Assembly: GCF_032118995.1 (NCBI RefSeq) | Contig: NC_092661.1 | Location: forward strand, 14,367,506 to 14,431,505 | DNA: 64,000 nt | Source: Asterias amurensis | Taxonomy: Eukaryota > Echinodermata > Asteroidea > Forcipulatida > Asteriidae | Direction: 5' to 3' | Shown: positions 24,601 through 37,500 of the stretch, in pieces | Numbering within the stretch: position 1 is the first letter of the stretch | How the letters are laid out: each line of letters begins with the position of its first letter | The notes under the pieces: model-generated | What the model was told of the DNA's origin: nothing | Seen by the model: the letters and a program-made list of their open reading frames with translations, nothing else | Databases searched by the model: none | Made by a program: the position numbers and the translations under genes

Positions 24601-25482
24601 TTGACACCACGTGGTGGCTACATCTATTGCTATTTCTATGCACAGTACACAACCCATACAGTTGAATGACTGCTTCCAAATGGTCGGTCGACTCACTGTA
24701 AATGGCACCAAGAGTAGGAGGGTTAATGAGAAAACATCCTACATGAAAACACCAAAGGTTTCTTACTGGTTGACAACGCTCAGGGTATCGTTCCTTGTTG
24801 TAGACTGCAAGGCGTTCTTGACCTTGTCAATGAACTCTTCATCAAATCCCAAATACTGTATGTATTGCAGACCTTCCACCCACCAAGGGCCAGCAGAAGA
24901 TAGCTTGGGGGAAAAACAAATTGGGAATTAGTTTTGGAAAGAGTAATAATACTAACAATAACTACAAATTTGTTTTGCGTACTTTCCATACTAATAATCA
25001 AACTCCCTTTAAAAAAAATACACGAAATAACTTTCTTGTGTCACAATTTGGAAAAACTTTCCGTACTGACTATTAAATTACCCAAATTTGCTTTGCATTT
25101 TAGAAGAAGTATGCAGGAAGTAGGCATATTTATGTTTGTGTCTGGGGTTTTAGGTCTGGATTTACACGCAGGCCACGGAGGCCACAGCATCCTTTGCCCC
25201 TGGTCTTGGCCTTGGTGCCCTTCCCAAAGTTTCCCGTTGACTTGTAGATTTTCCAATGGAAGTGCCCTTTGCAAAATGAAAATGGCCTTGCCCTTTCAAC
25301 ATGTTCCAAGATGAAATTCCAGGCCTGGGGTTTTGTGGAAGTTTCCTTTTCATTTTGGACTGATTTACCTGGTCTTTGAGGTCAGTAATCTTCTCTTGGA
25401 GTGGGAGTAGACTGGTCAAGCTGGACTGCACGGCTGCCTCTGCCTTAGCAAGATAAGCATCTCGAATCTCCTGCACCTGTTA

Positions 25483-25513
<31 letters not shown>

Positions 25514-28500
25514 TCAATCAATCAATCAATCAGTCAGTCAGTCAGTCAGTCAATCAATCAATCAATCAATCAGTTTTGTTATTGAGGTTGAGTACTACAC
25601 TAAAAGAAATCTAGAAAACAAATTAAAGAGCAGCCTTGGGTCTGATCTCGGACTGTCTGGATGATGAAGCCAAACAAACCCCTTGATGTTGTACTTCCTA
25701 GGATTTACAGCCTCTCTTGTCAAAATTAATCCAGGACAGAAAGTCGGATAACAAATCTCTGATGTACATTTTTTGTTGGGTTTCTGTCAGAATTTACTTT
25801 CATGAGAGAAATGGTTTAACCTCGCTGAAAGACACACAGTTCCCTGATGCACCACACTGAGCGCTGCGGTTTGACTGGGTGTAGTATATTCAAACCTGCA
25901 ATTTTAGAGTCAATCTCAAAGGTTTTGAGGTCATTATATTTCACTAATACATTTTCACAGATTCGCTAATGTATGCATATGATGAGATACACCAAGTGAG
26001 TATACTGCTCTTTGACAATTACAAAACATGTCCTGCTGTCGATTTCACCAAACTCTTCCTAACTGAGAATTAATCTTAGGACTTAGGACGAGTTAAGTTC
26101 CGTATCCATAGACGTTAGGACGCATTGAACCCATCCTAAGTTAGGACGGGTTACTCGTCCTAACTCGAGATAGGATTAATCCTAGCGTTTCGTGAAATCG
26201 GCTGCAGTGCCTTTAAAAAGCAATATTCAGTTACAGGATATTTTTCTGGTTTTACCTGCTTGCCTAGTTCCCCGTCTCTCAGCGTAGGGATTAAACCTTC
26301 CGGTTTGAGTTTGAGCAGTTGGTGTAGATTATGCATGGCGTGCAGTCTCTGTAGAGAATCCGTCTTCAATCTGTCTTTGTGCTCCTCAGCAGACAGCAGA
26401 ACATCTCGATAATGCTGTATTGCATCAAGTGTCTGGTGAGGCAAAATGGTGGAAAGATTTTCAAAATACCTTATCACTGATACTTTTCCCAGAGTGGCGT
26501 TTTACTCAAAAGTCATCATTGTTATGAAAATTTGTATGTCACTATTTGACTGCAAATACATTCATCTTTCATTAAAGCCATTGGACCCTTTCGGTACAGA
26601 AAAAAAAATAAAAGTTCAGAGATTTACAAATAACTTGAAGGGTTTACAGAAGGTAATGGTGAAAGACTTCTCTTGAAATATTATTTCATGAAATGCTTTA
26701 CTTTTGAGAAAACAGTAAAACAATATAAATTCTCGATATCAAGAATTACGGATTTATTTTAAACACATGTCATGACACGGCAATACGTGCGGATACAAGG
26801 GTGGGTTTTCCCCTTATTTTCTCCCAACTCCGATGACCGATTGAGCCTAAAGTATGTTATTTTATATAGAAGTTGTGATACACGAAGTGTGGGCCTTGGA
26901 CAATACTGTTTACCAAAAGGGTCCAATGGCTTTAAACCAAATCTCTATCCTCAAATATGTTTAATTTTGTAAAATAAACAACTTCTCATAAAATCTAAGT
27001 AAGCTGATGTTTTTTCGTTTTCACGAAGTGACATTTTGCATACGGCAATCTGGCATGTGGGTATGTGTGCTTAAATGAAGGTTCAAGGCAAGACGATCCT
27101 CTGACACTTTTTGTTTTCACAAAGTGACAATTTTGATACGGGCAACTTGCACAATGTGCGCTGTGTATTTGTTAGTTTTCACAAAGTGTTCTGTCTAATT
27201 TTTTTAACAGTTGCTCATTAAAAATGATTTTATTTTTAAGAAGTAATTGGCTAGAACATCTCAGGTGTCAACTTCATTCACAAATTTTGGGGGAATTTCC
27301 CCGTTATACAAATTCACCCAAGAACGATATAAAAGAAAGACCAACTTCAAATCCGATTATTTCTAAACCAAGCTTTTCCTCTAAGGAGTCGGTCGCATCA
27401 GTTTGTTCAAACCTGCAACAAATTAATTCCTTGTCTTCTCTCCGTGGGGTTCTTGGCTAATATAGTGATTAAGATCACTTTTCTTAGAGTCCTTGGCTTC
27501 ACAACCAGAATTAATCAGTGAAAAAATGACTTGCAAACCAGACTCACCTCTCCTTTGATGACGCAAACTGCAGCCAGACCATTGAGGGCGCACACCAGCT
27601 GCCTGTGCGCTTCTTCAGACTCCACCTTGGCTTTGAGAGTCAGTGATTGGAGCAGCTCAGCCATGGTCAGCCTGTTACGCTGCATGCTGACAAACTCCCC
27701 GCGGACGGCCTGGGGATGGCAGCAGGCCTGGCGGAGCCTCAGCAAGGGGTTCATCAACTGGTCAGGAGGAACACAAAGAATAAAGAAATGATTCAGGATA
27801 AGAACCATCTCTGTATATGGAGAGGACATTAAAGGCAGTGGACACTATTGGTAATTACTCAAAATTATTATTGGCATAAAACCTTTCTTGGTGACGAGTA
27901 ATGGGGAGAGGTTGATGGTATAAAACATTGTGAGAAACGGCTCCCTCTGAAGTGCCATATTTTTCGAGAAAGAAGTAATTTTCCACGAATTTGATTTCAA
28001 GACCACAGATTTAGAACTTGAGGTCTCGAAATCAACCATCTAAACGCACACAACTTCGTGTGACAATGGTGTTTTTTTCTTTCATTATTATCTCGCAAAT
28101 TTGACGACCAATTGAGCTCAAATTTTCACAGGTTTCTTATTTTATGCATATGTTGAGATACACCAACTGTGAAGGCTAGACTTTGACAATGACCAATAGT
28201 GTACACGACCTTTAAAGGGTCTGTATACGTTTGGTAATTGTCAAAAACCCGTATTCTCGCTTGGTGCATCCCAACATATGCATAAAATAACAAACCTGTG
28301 AAAATATGGGCTCAATTGGTCTTCGAATTTGCAAGAGAATAATAACTACAAAAACACCCTGTTGTTGCTAGGCTTACTTGTTGCATTACTTTGTGTGCTT
28401 TCAGAAGCATAAAAAAAGGCTTCAGCTGATGTATTCTACTGTTTGAGTGAGAAATTACCTCTTTCTCAAAAACTGAGTTACTTCAGAGGGAGCCGTTTCT

Positions 28501-31500
28501 CACAATGTTTCATACTATCAACAGCTCTCCAAGTAAGTTTTTATGCTAACAATTTTTTTTTAGTAATTTCCAATAGTGTCCATCAGCGCCTCTAGGTTCT
28601 GTATACTTTTGGTAACGACTCTGAAAATTAATGACAATAAAAAACTTACAGGGTAAAGTACAGCAGCTTTGGATGGTAAAATGCATTTTGAGAAACATTT
28701 CACTTCGCAGAACTGGGTTATAGACTGAGATATCACTTTTTATCCCCCAAAATTTGAAAATAAGAAGTATTACTGCGGTAACGCTTCTCAGATGGTGTAT
28801 TCCTATATGGATTATTCTTCCTACATGGACATATTTGCTTCACAGTTTCAGCACTACCACTTGTTTTCACAAAGTTTCCTGCATGAGGATCACCCCGAAC
28901 TGAAATCCCACCTTTTGAACTGTAGCTCTATCAAGGGTGCTGAGTTTGGTTTGAACGTCAAACGTCAGACGCCCGGTGACCTGGAGGAAATTATTGGAGC
29001 AGTCTTCGTGTTTGCGTTTGTAGAAGTGGGTCTCGATCGGTGAGAAATTCAGCCAATGGGTTTCCTCTGTTTGGGCTGGAATATTGATCTGGAAAACAGG
29101 AAGACATTTTGTTTAAAGAATGGTTATTCGCAAAGACAAAATTGTCTTTAGAGTTTTGTTGATGAGCCGTCTAGTGTCTTTTGTCTAGTGCACTAGACTG
29201 ACGTTCTAGTGTCGTCTTCAGAGCATCGGTTTGTGTCCCAGTCATGGATTTGTTGCCTTGTGGAAGACCTCTAACATTTTCTTCTTGAAGCCCCTTGCCA
29301 GGAGTGGCTTTTAGCTTTGAAACACCCATAGAATAAGTGTGCTCAAACATCTGCTTAAAAATCTGCTAATACTAAGTTGTAACACAACCCCCCGTGCTTG
29401 CATAAGTATTTATTTTTTAAGCATAAATCTGCGTTCACACTTTATGGTATAAGAAAAATAATACTTTTCAGCTGAATAAGGTGGAATATTTCGGTTAGGC
29501 AACTCAAAATTAATGGGAATTTAAACAAAACAACAACTGCATACAATAGGTGACCACACATGTCTGATATTATGATCCTACATTTACAATTTTGAATTTA
29601 TATTTTTATGAACATGATCCACACCTGATTGATAACGTCTTTCTTGGCACTGCGCCAAAGCACTTTTGCCAGAGCCTCTTCCATTGGTTCCTGGTTGCCA
29701 TGGAGATAGGGCTTGTACAGGATGTTGTCCCACCAGCATTTGACCCAATATGGCTCCATGCCAAGGAAGAGGATTAATCCATACAAATCTATGTAGAGTG
29801 GAATTCAAAACATGATATCAAGTTTATGCTTTACCAGAAGATACCAGCCAAAAAACCATGTCATACGTTCAGTTTGTGCCTGGTGTCCTGCTCATATTGG
29901 CTACGCAGAAAATTGTCAAGCATTACTTTTGGCTTAAGCAGCTCTATGAAATTGGTCCCTGGTCTTAGATAATAAGGTTTGAATTGTTGCACTTGAGGTG
30001 GATTGGGATGTCCATCCAGCGCTTTCTTCAGGTGACCACGTGGAAGAGCGCCCTCAGCCTGTGTTTCAAGTACCTTCTTTAGCCACTTTTCATCACTCAT
30101 GGGTGTACCAATGTCAATTTATTCTAGCCCATTGTAGCCCTTCCTCAACACCCACAAAAAAACCTGTCTAAAGGCCGAGTCACACTGCAGCAAAAACGAA
30201 AACGATAACGATCAAGACACAAAGAGAATGCATTCTATTGGTTGAATGAGCGTGTGCAGATTCTGCGTGGAGCAATTCAACCAATAGAATGCATTCTCTT
30301 TGCGTCGTGATCATTATCGTTTTCGTTATCGTTGCAGTGTGACTCGGCCTTTAATGCAACAATGGAGCAGTGAACTTCATAGACTTGCCTAGTCCATCTA
30401 AAAGAATCAATATGGAAAAACATGAGTTTCAATAAACTTACTGGACAAGTCTCGCTGCACAGGAGTACCAGTGACACACCACCGGTTCACAGCAGTTAGC
30501 TGCAGAGCCATCTCAGCCGTCTGGATATAAACACATAATAAAAGCATACAGATCTAACCTGACATGCAAGACACACAAAACAACCCCCATCTCACAGCGT
30601 TTGCTTCTAATTCAGCCCCTCCATACCCCCTCCTTCCTTCACATAAAATGGTGTCCTTGGTGCACTTTGAGCATCTTAACAAATTCTCTATATTGTTATT
30701 ACTATTATCAGCAAAGAAAAAGTCGATGAAAATGCAATTACAATGAGCGACAAAAAGCTTTAAAGGAACTTTAAAGGAACTAGATGTTTCCACAAACGAG
30801 GAACGGCTGTAGCTCCGTCACCAATAACTTTAAAGCAAAAGGCTCATAAAAACATTAAGGGGCTCTAGATGATCGTAGACCAGGACAAGTGCTAGAGAGA
30901 GAATGAATGGGGGCGAGAAACGTAGTAAGAAGGGCACAATAAGTTAACAGACAAAGTACATGTAGTGAGAAAATTGCTCTTGAAAACGAAGAAGCCAGTG
31001 AAGTGAGTTAAATACAGGTGTGATGTGAGGGGCCTTTACCTTAGCTGTGGGGCACTCTACCATTTGAGCCTCATCCAAGCAAACTCTCCACCATTCCACT
31101 GCAGGGAGGGGGCTAGGGACTGCCATGTAGCGTTTGGCGTATCTTAAGCGTCGTCCTTTCTGACCTACAAGAAGAGTTGGGCAAAGAACATTTTACAACA
31201 ACTAATTCTACACCTTTGTTTACATTAGTACATAATTTTTTTAAAGATTGAATTAATTTTTATTTTCTAGTTAAAAACAAACATATGAGACACGCCATGC
31301 AGCCAACTACATCTAGCAATCAATTTTACCAAATTCACATTATTTTTTAATATTCACGTGTGTGTGAACCATATTTACTTCATTAAAAGAAAGGAAAACA
31401 AGGTTTTTTCCACTTCTATTATAGTTTGTTATTGTTTTTTTCCCCATTGACACACACAACAAAAACCCATAAAGGTAGTCAAAGTTAAAACTAATGCAAG

Positions 31501-34500
31501 GAAATTTGCAACCAAAAGCACTCTCATGTGGTACAGAATATGCATGGTCAATTCAGCAAAGACATTTGAGTGAAACCAAGGAAAAACGTTAAAGTTTTGG
31601 TCAGTGATTTTGTGCCATCTAAATAAGCACCTGGTATTTGCAGTGGCTCAATTAAAATACTATTTCATCTACTATTTTACAGTATTTCAGAAGAAAATAA
31701 TCCCCTGGAAAATTGGTACTGGTGGAATAATCTTGAAATCCAGCGAGCTTCCGGATTGAATGTAATAAGTTTTGTATAATGACCGATTGACCAAACCTGT
31801 GCTTTTTCATAAAAGTGACAACCAAACAGTCTTATACGCACATGAACTTGAAGTCACTTGGGTAAAGGTGCCCTCGGACTGAGTCAAAAGAAGGTAGCTC
31901 ATTGGCTCATTCTGTGCCCCGTGCAACGTGCAAACCTGTACCCCAGTTTCATCATCACTTTACTTCCAAGATGGAGGCGTGATAAGGTAAATATATCAGT
32001 TTTATTATGAAGTGAACATATCATAGAAAAAACATTTAAGAAGCTCACTGTTTGTTTGAAGTAGACCTACATAGTTGAGTTCTGATCTCAGCGTGTCATA
32101 AGTTGTGATGACAATGTCATGTTGGGCAAGAGAACGAGGGTGCAGAAAACCTTGCTTTTTCACACCATCATAGACCTGGGGGGGGGGGACAGTAAGTGTT
32201 CTCACTATTATGACAATCAGTGTTTGCATTGAAACAATATTCCTAATGGAAGTCAGTATTTAAAATTGAATAGCCAGTTTCCCCAACAGAACTACCCGCG
32301 TTTCTAGTGGAGGAGTCAGTGCAGTTCAATGGAACTCTTGAGTGTCTCAATGGAACACTCGGTGTTCCAAATGGAACAGTCAGTGTTCACAATATAACAG
32401 AACAGTCAGTGCTCCCAAAAGAACAGTCAGTGTTCCCATGGGAACACTCCCAATGATGTTTCCAATAGAACAGTCGGCGTTTCAAATGGAACAGTCAGTG
32501 TTCCAATTGAAACAGTTTGTTTTCCCAATGGAACAGTCAGTGTTCCAATTGAAACAGTTTGTTTTCCCAATGGAACAGTCAGTGTTCCAATTGAAACAGT
32601 TTGTTTTCCCAATGGAACAGTCAGTGTTCCAAATGAAACAGTTTGTTTTCCCAATGGAACAGTCAGTGTTCCAATTGAAACAGTTTGTTTTCCCAATGGA
32701 ACAGTCAGTGTTCCAATTGAAACAGTTTGTTTTCCCAATGGAACAGTCAGTGTTCCAAATGGACAGTGTTCCCAATGGAACAAAGTGTTTCTCATTGAAC
32801 AGTCAGTGTTCCCAATGGAAAACTCATTGCTTCACATGCAATATTTCAACCAATCCCAGTGTTAAAATGCTCTTTTACTGGCCACCAAACATCTTTCTTG
32901 AACAACTAAGTGGAACTTACAAGAACTTTAAGTGTGTGTGCACGAACATGTCTATTGATCTCATCAATCCATTGGTGGCAGATTGGTTTGGGGGAGACTA
33001 TCAGGGTGGCTCCAGATGACACTGCAGGCTGAGGGAGAACAAGCAATCAAAACAGTTCAATATACATTTTTGGGGGTATATCATAATATATTTTTTGACA
33101 TTTGTATCGGGGTTAAAGAATATTTTGTTTTTACCCTTACACCGATGCGTTTCAGCACTGTACATGTATACTCGGTACTTTCCTGAGTCCTATAAAATAA
33201 AATCAAAATCCACTTGAGTAATATATGCCTGTGTAATCCAAGTAATATGCCTGTGATTTGTTTTCACAGGACTCGACAAAGTACTGCATATACAGTGTTT
33301 ACACACATCGGTGTTTACACACATTGGGGTGAAACCCAAAATTAATATTTTGTATTTTGCAATGAAGCCAGTTCTCATGCCCATATAAACTGTTACTATG
33401 GATCTTTACGAGCACCAGCAAAAAGCTGTGAATTACTTGGAGGGCACAAGGGCTTATTGTCTTGGCCTTGGTGCCCCTTCAAAAGTTTTCAATATACCAA
33501 CAGAATGGTCTATTTGATTGGGGGTAAATTAATGAACCAATACTTAGTTGGGTGTCGTGGCCGGGCGGATAAGAGCAATGAACTCAAGCTGTGGTGTTTC
33601 CATTCAGCAGAGTGTGGGTTCGAGTCCCAGTCGTGACACTCATGTCCCTGAGCAAGACACTTAATTATAATTGATTCACTCCACCCAGGGGTAAATGAGT
33701 ATCTGTGAGGGCAGAGATGGTTTATGTGATTGATAGCTAAGTAGCGTACGTATATTTGTTGCACAGGCTGTATACTTCCCAGGGAGCTGAGATGGTTTAA
33801 AGAATAAATTAAATGGCCCAGTGACTGGGGTAATAATGTTAGGAGGTGCTTTGAGAAGCCCTTCGGGTGTGAAAAGCGCAATATAAAAATTGATTTTTAT
33901 TTATGATCATTATTACCTGATCCACACAGCACATTGGGCACAGACTGCAATCACTCTCTGGTACTCCTCTGTAATCGACACATTTTTTATGCTGCCATCC
34001 ATTGCACTGCCTGCACTCATAGAATAGCTCTCGGTCCAGCTCTTCTTCGTAAACACCGCAGATACAATGGAACTTAAAGGTAGATTCTTCCTGGCTCTTC
34101 CGCCTGGGTATACTGACAGGGAGCTTTTTGCTCCGCTTCTTTCTCTGTTTGACTTTGAGTTCACAACCCTTCTCTAGTCCTTTCCCCTCTTTGGCAGTTT
34201 CTGATGTACTTGGACATTGTTTTGAGGTCCGGAGAAGAGATTCTCGTCCAGATCTTGATACCTCCCTGAGATCTGTTGAATCTGTACATTTATTTACATT
34301 ACCCGTTTGATCCTGGTTTGCAGAAGTAGTTAAAGCCCCGTCTGTACCATTGCACATTTTATCCTTCCGCTCGTTGGATATAAAAGAAACGGTTTCTTGC
34401 CCTGTTAATTCAGCTTTGATCAGTTCCTTGCTTTCCTGAGGAGGGTGTCTAGACGCTTTACTCTTTAGACCAATTTCAAATCCAGAGTCAACTGAATCTA

Positions 34501-37500
34501 GCTTTGTAGGTTTGCATGGGATGAGAAGTTCACATGAGGTAGATGGGTGGGAGTTTTCAACGACCATTTTCTCGGTTTTAACTTCGGAAGTATTCTCTGG
34601 AACAGTTTGATGAAGTTCTTTTCCTGGTGGTTCTAGATCGCAGCTTGTGGAAGTCTGAGCCGCACAAATAGTTTTTGAATCATTGATTCCTGAGTTAGAT
34701 GGCAGTTGAGGCTCTGTGTCCATGTTTATGTTATTGTGATACTGTATGTGGTCTACTTCTAAAGACTTGCCTTGTGATGATGCCTCTGAAGTTGGGTTTT
34801 CCAATACTTGATCAGTCTTAATTCCTGATTCAGTAAGCTGAGGGAGGTTTGCCTTAGAGACACCTTGATGACAGTTTGAGTGGCTTGTACTTGCAACAGT
34901 ATTTAACTCAGATTTAGAAGAAGGAATCTTACCAGTTTCGCTGTTAGAATCTACAATGCCAGTGGTACAGCTGAGTTGGTCTGTGTCGATGATAGTGTCA
35001 TTACTTCCAATAAGTGGCTCCGAGTCCACTTCAGAAATCTTTGCTTCAATCGATTCTCGCCCAGGAAGTGCTTCTCCGGGAGGTACTTCCAACAATGCTT
35101 CTCCAGGAGTTACTTCCAAAGATTCTTTCCCAGGAGGTACTTCAAACAATGCTTCCCTAGGTGGTACTTCCAACGCTTCCCCAAGAGGGACTTCCAACGA
35201 TGCTACTCCAGCAGATACTTCCAATGTCTGTTTTGAATTACTGACTCCTGATCCTGGTGTTAAAGAAGACTCTTTATTGTCTTCTTCTTGATGGGAGAAC
35301 TCAGAACTTGTACTCCTGACAGTTTCAAACTCAGATGAAGGATTCTCGGCAGTGTCGTTGTTGGAATCCAAGATGCTACCGGGGTACCTAGGATGGGCAA
35401 GAATGCAGGCAATGACCTCTACTGTCTTGCCCAAACCCATCTCATCTGCTAGGATTCCACCAGGAAATGATGGCTTCTGAGTGAAACGCTGCCTGGTGAA
35501 TCTGTATTAAAATCAAGAGACAATTTCATTTTCAAGGAGACAAAGAGACATAGAGCTCATCAACAGAATACTACAAGAAAAAATGCAAACAATTTTATAA
35601 AAACACAGATATCACAATCAAATCAAGGAGGTTAACAGGTTGAAGCGACCCAGGCCTACTTGCGTCTACCTTTAAGGTAAACAAACAAAGGTTCAACATG
35701 TACTTACTGTCCACTGTGTACATTGTAATACAATGTCTCCTCACCCAGTCTGACCTTTGACCAGAGGCAATGCAGCTTCCCTTCTACCTTCTCCTCCCTC
35801 TCCTCTTCCTCCCGTCTCTGAATCCCATAGCCCTCCTTCTGCAGCATCCAGGCCACTGCCTGACGCTGGTACTCTCGGAGGGTCGGCACGAGGCACGGAC
35901 TCTGCAATTGGACGTCCAGGTTAATAGAGTCGTCTCCATTTATAGCATGCCGAAGGCGTATTGCGTCAAAGAGTTTGTTGAAATCATGCCGTTTGGAAGT
36001 AACATCGTGGAGCAGTGGTGCTATCAGGAAGGAAGATATTGTGTTTGTTATTTTCTTCAACAGATGTTGTGCTATAAAATATGAAAGACAAATAATCAAT
36101 GTTGAATGTTTCTACATAAACTAGACTACCCATGCTCAAGCACATAGTCCGATAGTTTTACTATTGTTGTAATGTTATGGGGTCGACTAGAGGGAAATAA
36201 CTAACACTAAGAAGTTTATTTATATTATATAACATATAGATGACCTTATGTAGTCGCCAATTGGAAAGTGGGTGTATTCATGCAAAACCAGGAAAGAATT
36301 AATGAATGATTGACTGAATTCATATTGGACTTATTGCTGTTATAGTTTATAAACTAACCTGGGAGTGGGTAGCCATGGAACCAGTGCATGATCCTCTGTA
36401 TATGATGGGAATAGACATCTGCTCTAGTGACAAATTCTGCTGCAAACGCTGGAGAGGATATTCCTTGATGAGGAATGCAGACGGACAGCGACAGATGACC
36501 CGTCTTGGAATTGTAACCGTGGTGAAGGAGTTTCAGCTGTGGGTATTTAAATGATTAGGTTTTGCTTGAATTAAAAAACAAAAAACCAAACAAAAAAAAT
36601 GTTGGAAGAACAAACCCTTTTTAAGGTTTCACAAAATCACTTGTGTGTTTGCAACAGCCCATTGTGTCAACTAAATTTTCCTTCATGTAAAAGCCCCTCG
36701 AAGCGCAATAGAGACTTGGCTGTGAATGTGATATGCGCTACAAGAGTAGTTCATTATAGGTTACCGTGACCCCATGTTGACCTATAACTCAAGACACTAT
36801 ACAACATTTTTCCATCTTTTTTTTACAGTTATATACTCCTTGGTCATTTTAGCAAATAATACAAGCAAAAGAACACGGAACAGCTTTGTGTTTGTTCACA
36901 AACACCTAATGTCTAGTTATCATTAAGATCACAAAGAGGGATTTGTTAAAATTGGCTGACTAGTCTTGATATTCAATTGATTTATAGTGACACATTTATT
37001 GGGCTGTGAGGGTTAAATTTACCTTAGTTTTTAATGTCTGTTGATGGCAGATGTACTGCAGGGAGTCCAAGCATACATCTGCTGGCTCATTAACAATCTC
37101 AGCTAGAAGGCACATGTACACAGACGGGGAGTACCCCGTTGGCACGTTCTCTGCGTTGCCCATCGTGTAATCAAACACCAGGTAATGCGGTTTTGGTGTG
37201 CAGATAAACAGGGAACAGCGCCCTCTTGGGAATTGTTTTGGTAAAGTCTGATCTCGGAGTGGGCTTCCCGAAAGGGTCTCCGGGAAGGGGTTGCGAATCT
37301 TGGACGGGCTGTGTGGCTTGAGGATCAGGGTGATTTGCCCGAGTTGGCACATGGAGGTCTCCTTGGGGGTCTGTTCGTTAAGAGTGATGCTATAGCTAGC
37401 TCGTTCCCACAGGGTATTGTATTCAGCCTTTGTGATATGATTGGGAGGTGCCTGTTATTTGTATATAAAACAAAGAAAAACAAAAGTAACTATAGAAAGA

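Noticed and set aside
31040-31159. A SHPRH exon 8 start five bases downstream of the one chosen
   Set aside because: It breaks the reading frame. The acceptor giving a start at 31164 restores phase and the conserved NS..GRRLR block.
32342-33019. 225-codon plus-strand frame and antisense frames
   Set aside because: Product of the 42-bp minisatellite. It lies in a SHPRH intron and runs antisense into exon 6.
34956-35291. 111-codon plus-strand frame
   Set aside because: Antisense shadow of SHPRH exon 5, opened by its short internal repeats.
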